A stretch of DNA of 64,000 nucleotides from Candidatus Gastranaerophilales bacterium (GTDB lineage Bacteria; Cyanobacteriota; Vampirovibrionia; Gastranaerophilales; Gastranaerophilaceae). Of the stretch, positions 9,084-17,982 are shown piece after piece. A model generated the notes under the pieces. It had not been told where the DNA came from. It saw only the letters and a list, made by a program, of their open reading frames with translations, and searched no databases. The position numbers and the translations under genes are program-made. Where the stretch lies: the NCBI GenBank assembly GCA_944323995.1, contig CALUUN010000003.1:62001-126000 (forward strand), in the 5' to 3' direction. The stretch's first letter is position 1. Every line of letters starts with the position of its first letter.

Positions 9084-10038
9084 AAAAGAAAACTTTATAA
9101 CAAAATTGTCGAATGCCGCAATAACACTTTTGCTTGCGGCCGGAATGCTTTTGTGGGTTCAGGGATATACAAACGCTTCGGGTCTGAAATTTGCTCAAAT
9201 AAGTGATGCACATTTTTTAAAAGACGGTGCAAACACAACTTTCAAAATGACGGCGGAATCACCGCGGCTTTTGGATGATGCAATAGAACAGGTCAATGCT
9301 GTTCCGAATATTGATTTTGTGGTATTTACCGGAGATTTGATAGACAAACCTTTTGAAAAAGAGCTTCATGCTGTCTTGCCTCATCTGGAAAAACTCAACG
9401 CACCCTGGTATTTCGGTTTCGGAAACCACGATATTTGTGTCGGCGGATATTTGACAAAAAAATTATATTTTGAAATTTTACGCGAAATAAATCCTGATTT
9501 TACATTTGAAAAACCTTACTATTCATTTGTTCCGAAAGAGGGTTATAAAGTCATTGTTCTTGATTCAATTATAGACGATAAACTTACCTCAAACGGTTAT
9601 ATATACCCCGAGCAGCTCAAATGGCTTGACGAAGAACTGAAAAATTCGCAAAAAGATATTGTACTCATATTTATGCACGTACCTCTGGTGGAACCTTTTC
9701 CGAGTCCGGGACACAAAATGAAAAACGAACTTGAGGTAAGGTCGGTTATTGAAAAATACAAAAACCCGATAGGTGTTTTTTCCGGCCACTATCACGGTGC
9801 AAAAATCACGCAGATGAACAACGTTCTTTACGTAAGCACACCGTCGCTTGTATCTTATCCGAACGCATTCAGGATAGTTAATGTAACAAAAAAGAGAAAT
9901 AAAGTTATTTTTGATATAGAGTATAAAGAAACAAGACTTTCAAATGTTCAAAAACTTGCAAAACTAATGGTATTTTCATCTTCGGTATACAGCGGAGAGG
10001 AAAAAGATCAAAACGGTACTTTTGTAATAAAGAGATAA
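9073..10038 (+). CDS. Calcineurin-like metallophosphoesterase, membrane-anchored or exported
   Basis: 321 residues. Residues about 12-32 form a hydrophobic signal/anchor segment. The metallophosphoesterase motifs appear in order: ISDAHF (D-x-H), FTGDLID (GD-x-x-D), GFGNHDI (GNH), MHVPL (His) and SGHYHG (GH-x-H), so the two-metal site is complete. It should hydrolyse a phosphomonoester or diester outside the cytoplasm; substrate unknown. It overlaps the TPR gene upstream by 11 nt, and the next gene, another metal-dependent hydrolase, starts 11 nt downstream, suggesting one operon. Confidence 0.88.
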   Translation: MRRKKENFITKLSNAAITLLLAAGMLLWVQGYTNASGLKFAQISDAHFLKDGANTTFKMTAESPRLLDDAIEQVNAVPNIDFVVFTGDLIDKPFEKELHAVLPHLEKLNAPWYFGFGNHDICVGGYLTKKLYFEILREINPDFTFEKPYYSFVPKEGYKVIVLDSIIDDKLTSNGYIYPEQLKWLDEELKNSQKDIVLIFMHVPLVEPFPSPGHKMKNELEVRSVIEKYKNPIGVFSGHYHGAKITQMNNVLYVSTPSLVSYPNAFRIVNVTKKRNKVIFDIEYKETRLSNVQKLAKLMVFSSSVYSGEEKDQNGTFVIKR

Positions 10039-10048
10039 TGAGGGAATT

Positions 10049-10966
10049 ATGGGCGAATTCAGTTTAAAATTCAGAGGCGTCAGAGGAAGCTATCCGATAG
10101 CAAACAGAGATTTTTTAAAATACGGCGGCAATACTTCCTGCATAGAAGTCAGAGCTGGCGGACATTTAATAATTCTTGATGCCGGAACGGGAATGATTAA
10201 CGCGGGAGATGAACTTATGGAAAGGTATATCACCTCCGGTTTTTCACCCGAAACCAGAACGCCCGTGCGTGCGGTTGTTCTTTTGTCGCATATTCATCAG
10301 GACCATATTCAAGGGTTTACATTTTTCAGACCTTTGCATTTAAAATCCACCGTTCTGGATGTTTTCGGCAATGTTCCGGAAGAAGAAAACCTTTCGGATG
10401 AACTTTCAAATATTCTTTTCGGCAAAGCGTTTCCGCTGGATTTGGGCGACATTGCCGGAAATTTAAACATCAATAACATCACTGAAGGCGATGCAATAAT
10501 TTTAAGACAGGGCTGTGAACCTTTTATTGAAAAAGTTTCCCAAAACTCTGTACCGCAAAATGATGATGTTATCATAACCTGTTACAAATCATACGCCCAT
10601 CCGCAGGAAGGGGTTATGGTATATAAAATTTCATACAAAGACAAATCAATAGTTTACGCAACCGACAAAGAAAGCTATCTCGGTGGTGACAGAAAACTAA
10701 TTGATTTTGCGCGCAATTGCAGCGTATTAATTCACGACTCGCAATATACAACGGAAGATTACCTGAACCGTGTTGTCCCTAAACAAGGATACGGCCACTC
10801 AACTTTTGAAATGGCGCTGGAAGCCCAAAAACAAACCAACGCCGAAAAACTTGTCTTTTTCCACTTTGACCCGTCATATAACGACGAAAAACTTGACAGG
10901 ATTAAAGAACATTACGCTGACAGAGCAATTATGGCACAGGAAGGACTTGAAATTAATCTGATTTAA
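10049..10966 (+). CDS. Metallo-beta-lactamase-fold hydrolase
   Basis: 305 residues. The zinc motif HIHQDH follows DAGTGM, and later ligands occur in YATDKES, HDSQYTTEDY and GYGHST, so the binuclear site looks intact. The N-terminal FRGVRGSYPI and GGNTSCIEV segments are typical of the cytosolic MBL group near RNase Z and phosphodiesterase-like enzymes. There is no signal peptide. A GAGGGA ribosome binding site lies before ATG 10049. Third gene of a run of same-strand genes from 8193; substrate unknown. Confidence 0.88.
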   Translation: MGEFSLKFRGVRGSYPIANRDFLKYGGNTSCIEVRAGGHLIILDAGTGMINAGDELMERYITSGFSPETRTPVRAVVLLSHIHQDHIQGFTFFRPLHLKSTVLDVFGNVPEEENLSDELSNILFGKAFPLDLGDIAGNLNINNITEGDAIILRQGCEPFIEKVSQNSVPQNDDVIITCYKSYAHPQEGVMVYKISYKDKSIVYATDKESYLGGDRKLIDFARNCSVLIHDSQYTTEDYLNRVVPKQGYGHSTFEMALEAQKQTNAEKLVFFHFDPSYNDEKLDRIKEHYADRAIMAQEGLEINLI

Positions 10967-10981
10967 ATTATATAAGAAGTA

Positions 10982-11533
10982 ATGAAAAGATTTTTGACCA
11001 TATCATTAATATCACTTGCGATTTTAACATCGGCATACAAAAAACCCGATGTATACGAAATTGACGCGGAAAAAAACGCTTATGTCCATAACAATCTGGG
11101 CCTTATGTACGTAAACGAAAAATGCTACTACGCGGCAATTCAGGAATACAAAATTGCAATCAGCCTGAACCCGAATACTCAGGCCACGGCGGTTTATTAT
11201 AACAACCTCGGGGAAGTTTATCTGATAATAGGCTATCCCGATTACGCTCTTGATTGTTTTGAAAGGGCGCTCAAACAGTTCAGCCTGAACTTTAAATACT
11301 ACAAAAACCTTGCAAAAACCTATAAAGCGCTCGGCACGCTTGATGCGCAGATAACAAAATATTCTGACAATTCAAACCCGTTAAACAAAGTAATGCTCGG
11401 GGTTTTGTATGCGGAAAAAGGTGAAACAAGGCGCGCCATCACAATTCTGGATGAATTTTGCATGTCGGAACCCGATTTGATAATAACACCTTCAATAAAA
11501 AATTATATTAAAGAACTGGTATCACTTCAATGA
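10982..11533 (+). CDS. Small exported TPR protein
   Basis: 183 residues with a short hydrophobic N-terminus (MKRFLTISLISLAILTSAYK) that looks like a signal peptide. TPR units follow: NLGLMYVNEKCYYAAIQEYK and NLGEVYLIIGYPDYALDCF, then a weaker third. The gene lies 15 nt after the MBL hydrolase and its stop overlaps the next ATG by 4 nt (ATGA), so it belongs to the same transcription unit. No Shine-Dalgarno sequence is obvious. Function unknown; a scaffold role is inferred from TPRs. Confidence 0.75.
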   Translation: MKRFLTISLISLAILTSAYKKPDVYEIDAEKNAYVHNNLGLMYVNEKCYYAAIQEYKIAISLNPNTQATAVYYNNLGEVYLIIGYPDYALDCFERALKQFSLNFKYYKNLAKTYKALGTLDAQITKYSDNSNPLNKVMLGVLYAEKGETRRAITILDEFCMSEPDLIITPSIKNYIKELVSLQ

Positions 11534-12198
11534 ACGTAAGAAAACGACTTCTGGAACTTAAAGACGAAAAATACCGGAAATTTCATTCGGCGCTTGTGCC
11601 CGGAATTGATAACGTCCTCGGCGTAAGAGTTCCTGAGCTGAGAAAAATAGCAAAAGAATTTGTAAAAACCGGAGGCTGGCAAAAATACAACGACAGCCTG
11701 TATTACGAAGAACTTATGATACAGGGGCTTTTAATCGGATATGCAAAACTCAAAACAGAAGAAAAACTCAATCTTTTAAGAGATTTTATCCCCAAAATTA
11801 CAAGCTGGGGCGTGTGTGATGTCGTATGTTCGACCCTGAAATTTCCGCAAAAAGATAAAGAACTTGTTCTGGAATTTTTGCAGCCGTATTTAAAATCAAA
11901 CAAAGAATACCAAATCCGTTTCGGTGTCGTAATGCTTTTGAATTATTTTATTGAAGATAAATATATAGATAAAATTTTCCAAATTTTGGACGGGATAAAA
12001 CACGACGGATACTATGCCAAAATGGCGGTCGCATGGGCGCTTTCAATATGTTTTGTAAAATATTGGGACAAGACTTTTGAATATTTCAAACATTCAAATC
12101 TTAACAGCTGGGTTTATAATAAAGCAATTCAAAAAGCCTGTGAATCTTTCAGGATTTCTGATGAAAACAAAGAAGTTTTAAAAAAGATGAAGAAGTAA
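11530..12198 (+). CDS. AlkD-like DNA alkylation repair protein
   Basis: 222 residues composed of HEAT-like helical repeats. GVRVPELRKIAKEF near the N-terminus, SWGVCDVVC in the middle and YAKMAVAWALS toward the end are typical of the AlkD family of 3-methyladenine/7-methylguanine DNA glycosylases (COG4912 group). The family excises alkylated bases without flipping them. I cannot confirm which catalytic residues are conserved, and some members lack activity. The start overlaps the stop of the TPR gene (ATGA), and an intrinsic terminator follows the stop. Confidence 0.85.
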   Translation: MNVRKRLLELKDEKYRKFHSALVPGIDNVLGVRVPELRKIAKEFVKTGGWQKYNDSLYYEELMIQGLLIGYAKLKTEEKLNLLRDFIPKITSWGVCDVVCSTLKFPQKDKELVLEFLQPYLKSNKEYQIRFGVVMLLNYFIEDKYIDKIFQILDGIKHDGYYAKMAVAWALSICFVKYWDKTFEYFKHSNLNSWVYNKAIQKACESFRISDENKEVLKKMKK

Positions 12199-12200
12199 AA

Positions 12201-12223
12201 AGCCCCGATTTACGGGGCTTTTC
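12201..12223. terminator. Bidirectional intrinsic terminator
   Basis: AGCCCCG-ATTTA-CGGGGCT hairpin flanked by A-tract and T-tract, between the convergent AlkD-like and alcohol dehydrogenase genes. Confidence 0.85.
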
Positions 12224-12226
12224 AAC

Positions 12227-13435
12227 TTACATAGGTCTTAGAGAATTTTTATAAATTTCTTCAACGATTTCTCTGCCGTTGCCGGAGGGTGCAATATCAA
12301 GCAGCCCGCTCAAAGACGGCGTTGTATAAACGAGGTCAACGAGTTTTTGGACATCACTTTCGCCAAAACCTTCATCAACGAGTTTTTCGCTGACGCCGAC
12401 CGAATTAAGCCAATCCTGAACCCCTTTTGCAGCTCTGTCGGCCTCTGACGGTTCGCCTTTCAAATCGGGAACAATCGGGCTTAAGATATCAGCCAGAGTG
12501 TTAGCTCTGTCTTTGTAAATAACCTTAATCACGGCAGGCAGGAGAATTGCAAGCCCCAAACCGTGAGCGAGTTCGTGTTTTACGGCGCTCAAAGGGTGTT
12601 CAAGAGCGTGCGTATAGTGCAAAAGTCCGTTATCAAAGCAGACACCGCCCATCATAGCGGCGTATGCAAGGTAATATCTGGCTTCTAAATCGTCAGGGTT
12701 TTCAATTGCTTTTGGAAGATATTTTGCGACATCTGCAATAACTTCGCGTGCCAGAGTCACTGCATAAGGCGAAGTTACCGTGCTTGTTGCGGCTTCAATA
12801 ACATGGTTAACCGCATCAATAGAAACATATCTTGTTTGTTTCGGTGACAGCTTGGTCATCAACTGCGGATCATCAATCGCATATAACGGATAAATACAAT
12901 CGTAAGCGATAGCGGGTTTGAAGTCTTTTTCCGGAACGGTAACAACCGCAAACCTGTTAGTTTCGGTGCCGGTACCGTGTGTAAGGTTAATTGAAACAAT
13001 CGGTGCGGCTTTTTCGGGTGTAAATTTGAATTCATAAATATCATTTGCATTTTTGTCAGGGTATTCCATTAAAATTGCAACCGACTTACCCGCATCGGTC
13101 GGAGAACCTCCGCCGATAGCTATAACCGCTTTTGCGCCGAAATCGCGTGCGATTTTTGCAGCTTCATTAACGTGATGAGTTGTCGGGTTTGGTGTAACCT
13201 GATCGTAATTTACATAACCGATTGAATTATCTTTGAGCGCTTTTTCAACATAATCCCACGCTCCCGTTGCTTTGTAAGCGTTTCTTCCGGACATAACAAT
13301 TACTTTGTCAATCCCTTTTGATTTCAAATCACGTGCGATGTCGTCGATTTTTTTGATAGCACCAACACCGAAAAATACCGATGTGCGCGTTCTGATTTCT
13401 CTGACATCGTTGATATTAATGTCTTTTTCCCACAT
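12227..13435 (-). CDS. Iron-containing alcohol dehydrogenase
   Basis: 402 residues of the group III (Fe-ADH) family. The nucleotide-binding GGGSPTDAGKS motif and the metal-ligand segments (DAVNHVIEA, HALEHPL, HELAHGLGLA) are present. It should interconvert an alcohol and an aldehyde or ketone with NAD(P)H; the fermentative substrate is unknown. The start is ATG 13435 (MWEKDIN), which has AAAGGAG upstream; a more upstream in-frame start at 13486 would lie across the promoter. A consensus TTGCAA-17-TATAAT promoter lies at 13486-13458, giving an ordinary leadered transcript. Confidence 0.92.
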   Translation of the reverse strand: MWEKDININDVREIRTRTSVFFGVGAIKKIDDIARDLKSKGIDKVIVMSGRNAYKATGAWDYVEKALKDNSIGYVNYDQVTPNPTTHHVNEAAKIARDFGAKAVIAIGGGSPTDAGKSVAILMEYPDKNANDIYEFKFTPEKAAPIVSINLTHGTGTETNRFAVVTVPEKDFKPAIAYDCIYPLYAIDDPQLMTKLSPKQTRYVSIDAVNHVIEAATSTVTSPYAVTLAREVIADVAKYLPKAIENPDDLEARYYLAYAAMMGGVCFDNGLLHYTHALEHPLSAVKHELAHGLGLAILLPAVIKVIYKDRANTLADILSPIVPDLKGEPSEADRAAKGVQDWLNSVGVSEKLVDEGFGESDVQKLVDLVYTTPSLSGLLDIAPSGNGREIVEEIYKNSLRPM

Positions 13436-13457
13436 AATAAACTCTCCTTTCAATAAA

Positions 13458-13486
13458 ATTATAATGCATAATCCGATCTTTTGCAA
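13458..13486 (-). promoter_or_regulatory. Sigma70-like promoter of the alcohol dehydrogenase
   Basis: Minus strand TTGCAA (13486-13481), 17 nt, TATAAT (13463-13458). Unlike many promoters here it leaves a short leader carrying a Shine-Dalgarno sequence. Confidence 0.7.
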
Positions 13487-13702
13487 GACAAAAGACTTCC
13501 TACCAATGACGGAAATATTTTAAAGCACAGAATCTTAAAGTCGTTAAGATATTAAGATGTGAGCGCGGAGCAAATTCAATACACGCCTTATCGACTTTAA
13601 AACAACATCATGGGCCCTTTCCCGAAAAAGAAAGTCTCGTCGAATGACAAGACTTATAAATATACATTTACCCCACACTCTTTATATCATGAAAAAACAT
13701 GA

Positions 13703-13731
13703 TTGTCAAGCCATGGCCATTGTTATAAAAT
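13703..13731 (+). promoter_or_regulatory. Leaderless-type promoter of the U32 gene
   Basis: TTGTCA (13703-13708), 17 nt, TAAAAT (13726-13731), 6 nt (AAGTTT), ATG 13738. Confidence 0.7.
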
Positions 13732-13737
13732 AAGTTT

Positions 13738-15492
13738 ATGAAAAAAGTTGAACTTTTAGCACCTGCAAAAGACAAACAAACCGCATTTGCGGCCATAAAT
13801 TGCGGCTGTGACGCTTTATATATCGGCGCTTCAAACTTCGGCGCGCGTCAAAACGCCGCAAACCCCATTGAAGATATCAGAGAAATTGTCGAATACGCAC
13901 ACAAATTCAACGTAAAAGTTCATGCCGCAGTCAATACAATTCTTGACGATAATGAACTTATTCAGGCAAAAAAGTTAATCCAAAATCTTTACGATACCGG
14001 TGTAGATGCAATAATAGTTCAGGATATGGGAATTTTAGAGCTTGCAATAAACAAAGAAATCCCGCCGGTTTCCATCCATGCCAGCACCCAGTGCGACAAC
14101 AGAACCCTTGAAAAAGTAAAATTTTTTGAAAATACCGGAGTTTCAAGAGTAATTTTGGCGAGGGAACTCTCACAGGATAAAATAAAAGAAATTTGCCAAA
14201 ACACAAATATAGAAATTGAAACATTTGTCCACGGCGCACTTTGCGTATCATACAGCGGGCAGTGTTATATGAGCTGTTCAAACGGCGGCCGCTCCGCTAA
14301 CAGAGGCGAATGCGCCCAGAGCTGCCGCAAAAAATATTCGCTTGTCGATCAAAACGGAAAAGTTATCGCAAAAAACCTCTATCTTTTGTCGCTCAAAGAT
14401 TTTAATGCCTCAAAACACCTTAAACAACTCATTGACGCAGGTGTCAAATCTTTTAAAATTGAAGGCAGATTAAAAGATATAAATTACGTCAAAAACGTTG
14501 TCGCTTTTTACAGAAAAGAAATCGACAAAACAGCCCTGAAAACCTCTTCGGGCAAAGTTTTCTTCGATTTTGAACCTGACCTAAACAAATCTTTCAACCG
14601 CGGATTCACCGACTATTTTCTGGAAAAAAGAAAAGATTGCTTTAACTTCTTAACCCCGAAATCTCTCGGTGAAAACCTCGGTAAAATTAAAAATACCGGA
14701 AAAGATTATTTTGAAATCAACGCTGAAATCAATCCGCAGGACGGCCTGTGCTACTTTATAAACGGTGAACTCAAAGGCTGTCTTGTAAATAAAGTCGAAG
14801 GCTCCAAAGTATTCCCCAATAAATTTGATAAATTTGAAAAAGGCATGACGATTTACAGAAACTTTGACGCCAAATTTGAAAAACAACTCTCAAATTCCAA
14901 AACCCGACGCAGGCTGGGTGTGAAATTTTTGTATAACGAAAACGTTTTGCACGCAATTGACGAGGACGGCGTTGAAGTTGCGATGGAAGTTTTGAAAAGC
15001 GAAACTGCAAAAAATCCCGAAAAAATGAAAGAAAATTTCATAACACAGCTCAAAAAAACAGGTGAAAGCGATTTTTACGTAACCGGAATTCAAATAAACG
15101 GCGAGATACCGTTTTTGCCGGTTTCCGAAATAAACACCCTGCGGCGCGAAATTCTGGACAAATTGATGGAAGAAAGACTTAACGAATACGAACGCGACGT
15201 TCAGCAGACCTTGCATTATGCGGAATTTCCCGTGAAAAATCTTGATTACAGGGCGAATATTCACAATCATCAGGCAAAAAGTTTTTATGAAAAATGCGGC
15301 TGTGAAATCCACGAAATGTCTTATGAAAGTTCAAAACCGCAAAACGTCGAACTTATGCGCACAAAACACTGCCTGAAATATGCCTTTAATATGTGCAAAT
15401 CTTCGGACAAACTCTTTTTGATTGATGAAAAAGGTAAAAAATATCCGCTTGAATTTGATTGCAAAAATTGCGAAATGGTGGTTAAGGGTTGA
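13738..15492 (+). CDS. U32-family 'peptidase', probable RNA hydroxylation factor (RlhA/TrhP type)
   Basis: 584 residues. The U32 signature is complete: HGALCVSYSGQCYMSC followed by GGRSANRGECAQSCRKKY near residues 165-200; its cysteines bind an iron-sulfur cluster. Proteins of this family, once called collagenases, are needed for rRNA or tRNA base hydroxylation. The C-terminal part with INTLRREILDKLMEERL matches the DUF3656-like region found in RlhA, so the 23S rRNA branch is the better guess. It starts with a leaderless promoter. The C-terminal 30 residues hold a Cys pair (CKNC). Exact RNA target not determined. Confidence 0.85.
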   Translation: MKKVELLAPAKDKQTAFAAINCGCDALYIGASNFGARQNAANPIEDIREIVEYAHKFNVKVHAAVNTILDDNELIQAKKLIQNLYDTGVDAIIVQDMGILELAINKEIPPVSIHASTQCDNRTLEKVKFFENTGVSRVILARELSQDKIKEICQNTNIEIETFVHGALCVSYSGQCYMSCSNGGRSANRGECAQSCRKKYSLVDQNGKVIAKNLYLLSLKDFNASKHLKQLIDAGVKSFKIEGRLKDINYVKNVVAFYRKEIDKTALKTSSGKVFFDFEPDLNKSFNRGFTDYFLEKRKDCFNFLTPKSLGENLGKIKNTGKDYFEINAEINPQDGLCYFINGELKGCLVNKVEGSKVFPNKFDKFEKGMTIYRNFDAKFEKQLSNSKTRRRLGVKFLYNENVLHAIDEDGVEVAMEVLKSETAKNPEKMKENFITQLKKTGESDFYVTGIQINGEIPFLPVSEINTLRREILDKLMEERLNEYERDVQQTLHYAEFPVKNLDYRANIHNHQAKSFYEKCGCEIHEMSYESSKPQNVELMRTKHCLKYAFNMCKSSDKLFLIDEKGKKYPLEFDCKNCEMVVKG

Positions 15493-15586
15493 CATCCTTT
15501 GGAAAAACCTTAAATATAATACAAAAGTATGAGTTAAAAAAACTCACACTAATGTAAGATATTGTTGTAGAACCAGAGGTATGTAA

Positions 15587-17002
15587 ATGGGGTTGAACTT
15601 AAACAGCGTATATCAACGTCCATATTTTGTTCAAGACAGACGTAATCAGGTCAAAAGACGTGAGGACGAAGAACGTTCTGCCTCAAATGCGCAAAGAGAA
15701 GAACAAACCAATCAGACCAACCAAAACAGCAAAAGCAAAGGACTTCAATATGTTGACAGGAACCCTGCCGCATATCAGCCGGCATACCGTCAGGTTACAA
15801 CAGAACAGCTTGCCGCTCCTTACCCTAACGAAGTTGCAACCGCTCTGGCTCAGCGCAACCCCAACATTAACATTGCCCAAATCCTCAAAGATTTCAAAAA
15901 CACGGCAATAGCAATCGGAACCCCTGACGAGCTTAAGGAAGAAGTCAGCGGATATCTTGCCCTGATAGAAAAACAGGTTACAAAAGAGACCCCGAACAGC
16001 AAACTTATAAAATCAAACCTTAAAAATGCAGCCTCTATTTTAGATAACTACATTTCCCAAACTCTCAACAAAGATTCCAAAGTTGTGGAAAACTGGGTTG
16101 ATGCGCTTTTCTTGCAGCAGATTGATTTTAAATACGACGAAAACGATGTTAACCCCGAGTTTCTGGTAAAATTCCCCGAAGAAACCCTCAACCGCACCGA
16201 AAAAGCCGAAGAAGTCCAAAAGGAACAGGTTAACCCGTTTATTCCGCAGGACAAAGAGCTTAAAAAACTCTTTATTCAGGCGAAAAAAATGTCTTACGCA
16301 AACAAACCCAAAGAAGCCATTCAGGCTTTTCAAACAGCGCTTGAGCGTGCAAACGAGATTGATGACAAAGAAACCCAGTCAAAAATATTCTTAGAGGTCG
16401 GAAAAATTTATGACGACCACGATTACCTTGCGCAGGCTCTGAAAAGTTACAATCAATCGGTTCAAAGAACAAAAGACTGCAACGTAAAAACCCGCGCACA
16501 CTATTCAATGGCCGAAATTTATAACGACGTAAACCAGATTGAACCGGCAATAGACCACTATTTCAGTACGGTATCTTTTGCGGGCGAAGCCGAAAACCTT
16601 ACCGCACAGTCAAAATCCATGGCCAAAATCGGAAACATATATTCTGATATGTACGAAAAAACAGCATTTGACTATTTTGAAATAGCGGACACAATCGCCG
16701 ATGAAACCGATAACGCAAAAATAAAAGGCTATGTTTCCGCAAGCCTCGGCAACGCATACGATAAGTTCGGAGATTCACCCGAAGCCCTCAAAGCCTATTC
16801 AAAAGCGGTTAAAAACTATATTGACGCGGATTCACCGCAAAAAGCCGCCCAAAACTACCTCAATGCGGCCGAAATTATGCTGGAATACAAAAACGAGGAC
16901 AAAGCAAGATCCCTGCTTGAAAAAGCCCAAAAATTCGCCCGCAAAACAAATGATGTTAACCTGATGACCGAAATCAGCAATACTTTAATAAGTATTTCGT
17001 AA
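15587..17002 (+). CDS. Cytoplasmic TPR protein with disordered N-terminus
   Basis: 471 residues. Residues 1-60 are charged and Gln/Asn-rich (QREEQTNQTNQNSKSKG) and likely disordered. Residues about 60-200 are helical with no clear match. From about 225 a run of TPR units is evident, including AKKMSYANKPKEAIQAFQTA, KIYDDHDYLAQALKSYNQSV and YDKFGDSPEALKAYSKAVK. There is no signal peptide. An AGAGGT ribosome binding site precedes ATG 15587. TTGACA (15490) and TATAAT (about 15516) lie upstream but about 20 nt apart, so the promoter is suboptimal or read differently. Function unknown. Confidence 0.75.
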   Translation: MGLNLNSVYQRPYFVQDRRNQVKRREDEERSASNAQREEQTNQTNQNSKSKGLQYVDRNPAAYQPAYRQVTTEQLAAPYPNEVATALAQRNPNINIAQILKDFKNTAIAIGTPDELKEEVSGYLALIEKQVTKETPNSKLIKSNLKNAASILDNYISQTLNKDSKVVENWVDALFLQQIDFKYDENDVNPEFLVKFPEETLNRTEKAEEVQKEQVNPFIPQDKELKKLFIQAKKMSYANKPKEAIQAFQTALERANEIDDKETQSKIFLEVGKIYDDHDYLAQALKSYNQSVQRTKDCNVKTRAHYSMAEIYNDVNQIEPAIDHYFSTVSFAGEAENLTAQSKSMAKIGNIYSDMYEKTAFDYFEIADTIADETDNAKIKGYVSASLGNAYDKFGDSPEALKAYSKAVKNYIDADSPQKAAQNYLNAAEIMLEYKNEDKARSLLEKAQKFARKTNDVNLMTEISNTLISIS

Positions 17003-17056
17003 TATCAGACACACAAGGTGCGGTGTTATTGAATATCTACAACCATTTCCATACGG

Positions 17057-17190
17057 GCGAGGCTATTCCGCTAAGCACATCGCCTGAAAGTTGCTGCGGT
17101 CGCGGCTGATGTAGCCCCGGTACGTGCGCGTGGAGTAGAAGTCGCGGCGGTACGCGTAGCCCTTGCTGTACTCCTCACTCGACCACAGCC
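17057..17190 (-). other. Candidate DGR variable region (VR) in the pilin-like gene
   Basis: GC-rich island at the 3' end of an otherwise AT-rich gene. The NNC-codon block spans 17170-17090. It is followed by a constant-looking segment through the stop codon and beyond (GCGATGTGCTTAGCGGAATAG region, 17083-17063), where an initiation-of-mutagenic-homology site would be expected. Tyr, Ser, Arg, Gly and Asp dominate the encoded block, the residues reachable from AAC by changing adenines. Boundaries are estimates. Confidence 0.65.
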
Positions 17191-17500
17191 AAAACGTATT
17201 GCCGGGAGAGGAGATAAATTCCATTGATACTGCAAGATCGTTATCACATATTCTTGTTATCTTGATATGTTTAGATAATTCATTAACAAACGCTTCTGTT
17301 GTTGTATAACCTGCCAAGGTTCCCTGAACATTCATTACTCTTAATGCTTCACCGAGTTTTCTCTGAAATACTTGAGATGCAGTGTTACATGCTCTTTCTT
17401 GGTAATTTTGCACAAGTGTCGGGATAGTCAATGCCGCAACTATTCCGATAATCGCAAGAGTTATTAGCACTTCCGCTAAGGTAAAACCAATCTTTTTCAT
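17063..17500 (-). CDS. Type IV pilin-like protein with DGR-type hypervariable C-terminus
   Basis: 145 residues. The N-terminus MKKIG|FTLAEVLITLAIIGIVAA is a prepilin leader with Glu at mature position 5 and the usual hydrophobic helix, so it should be processed by prepilin peptidase. The C-terminal 45 residues contain WLWSSEEYSKGYAYRRDFYS and end NFQAMCLAE, resembling the C-type-lectin/FGE-like ends of diversity-generating-retroelement targets. In the DNA, 27 consecutive codons (17170-17090) all end in C or G; 22 are NNC, as expected from AAC codons mutated at adenines. The rest of the gene is AT-rich. No reverse transcriptase or template repeat is present in this window. Ribosome binding site AGAGAAG. 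Confidence 0.8.
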   Translation of the reverse strand: MKKIGFTLAEVLITLAIIGIVAALTIPTLVQNYQERACNTASQVFQRKLGEALRVMNVQGTLAGYTTTEAFVNELSKHIKITRICDNDLAVSMEFISSPGNTFWLWSSEEYSKGYAYRRDFYSTRTYRGYISRDRSNFQAMCLAE

Positions 17501-17672
17501 TTTCTTCTCTTTACTTATAAATCATATATTTAGAATTATACATCAAATTTATTACTTTTCAATTATGATATTTAACGAAGTGTGATTTTTTCTTCATTGT
17601 TGTGATGTAAAATTATCACAAGATAATTCTAGAGCATAGAGTTAATTTTGTCAATAACATAGAATAGTTAAT

Positions 17673-17891
17673 ATGAAAGATGAAAGGCTGCTTATTTTAG
17701 GACAGAGGATACGTTTTGAACGGCTCAAAAAAGGGCTTTCGCAGGAGCAACTTGCGGAAAAGACAGACCTGTCGCGCCGCGCAATCAGTTGTATAGAATG
17801 CGGGGTTAACGATGCAAAATATACCACTCTTTTGAAGATAGCAGACGCTCTGGAAACGGATATATCCGTATTGTTTTTAAAATCCTTGTGA
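17673..17891 (+). CDS. Small XRE-family transcriptional regulator
   Basis: 72 residues, essentially a single helix-turn-helix domain: IRFERLKKGLSQEQLAEKTD then SRRAISCIECG, typical of Cro/C1 and restriction-control proteins. It lacks a ligand or dimerisation domain. TAGAAT ends 7 nt before ATG 17673, so the transcript may be leaderless. It is divergent from the hypervariable pilin-like gene, with about 170 AT-rich bases between them, and may regulate it or the SLH gene downstream; this is inference from position only. Confidence 0.85.
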   Translation: MKDERLLILGQRIRFERLKKGLSQEQLAEKTDLSRRAISCIECGVNDAKYTTLLKIADALETDISVLFLKSL

Positions 17892-17982
17892 ACAAAACCA
17901 AATAGCCTGAGTGAATAACCGCTTTTGGCAATGTTTCTGACGTTGAATAACGTACATAATTTGGTATGAGTTTTTTAACTTT

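Larger units (their letters stand above)
13436..13737. other. Intergenic region with possible structured RNA
   Basis: 302 nt between divergent genes. Besides the two promoters it holds AAAGTCG (13537-13543) complementary to CGACTTT (13592-13598), and AAGTCT (13632-13637) complementary to AGACTT (13650-13655), plus ATCATG-AAAAAA-CATGAT near 13687. No convincing small gene. A non-coding RNA is possible but unproven. Confidence 0.3.

Noticed and set aside
15627-16333. Alternative open frames within the TPR gene on both strands
   Set aside because: The TPR frame has repeat structure and a ribosome binding site; the others give low-complexity products without starts of their own.
17018-17060. Template repeat next to the variable region
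   Set aside because: No adenine-rich copy of 17057-17190 was found nearby or elsewhere in the window, and no reverse transcriptase gene is present.
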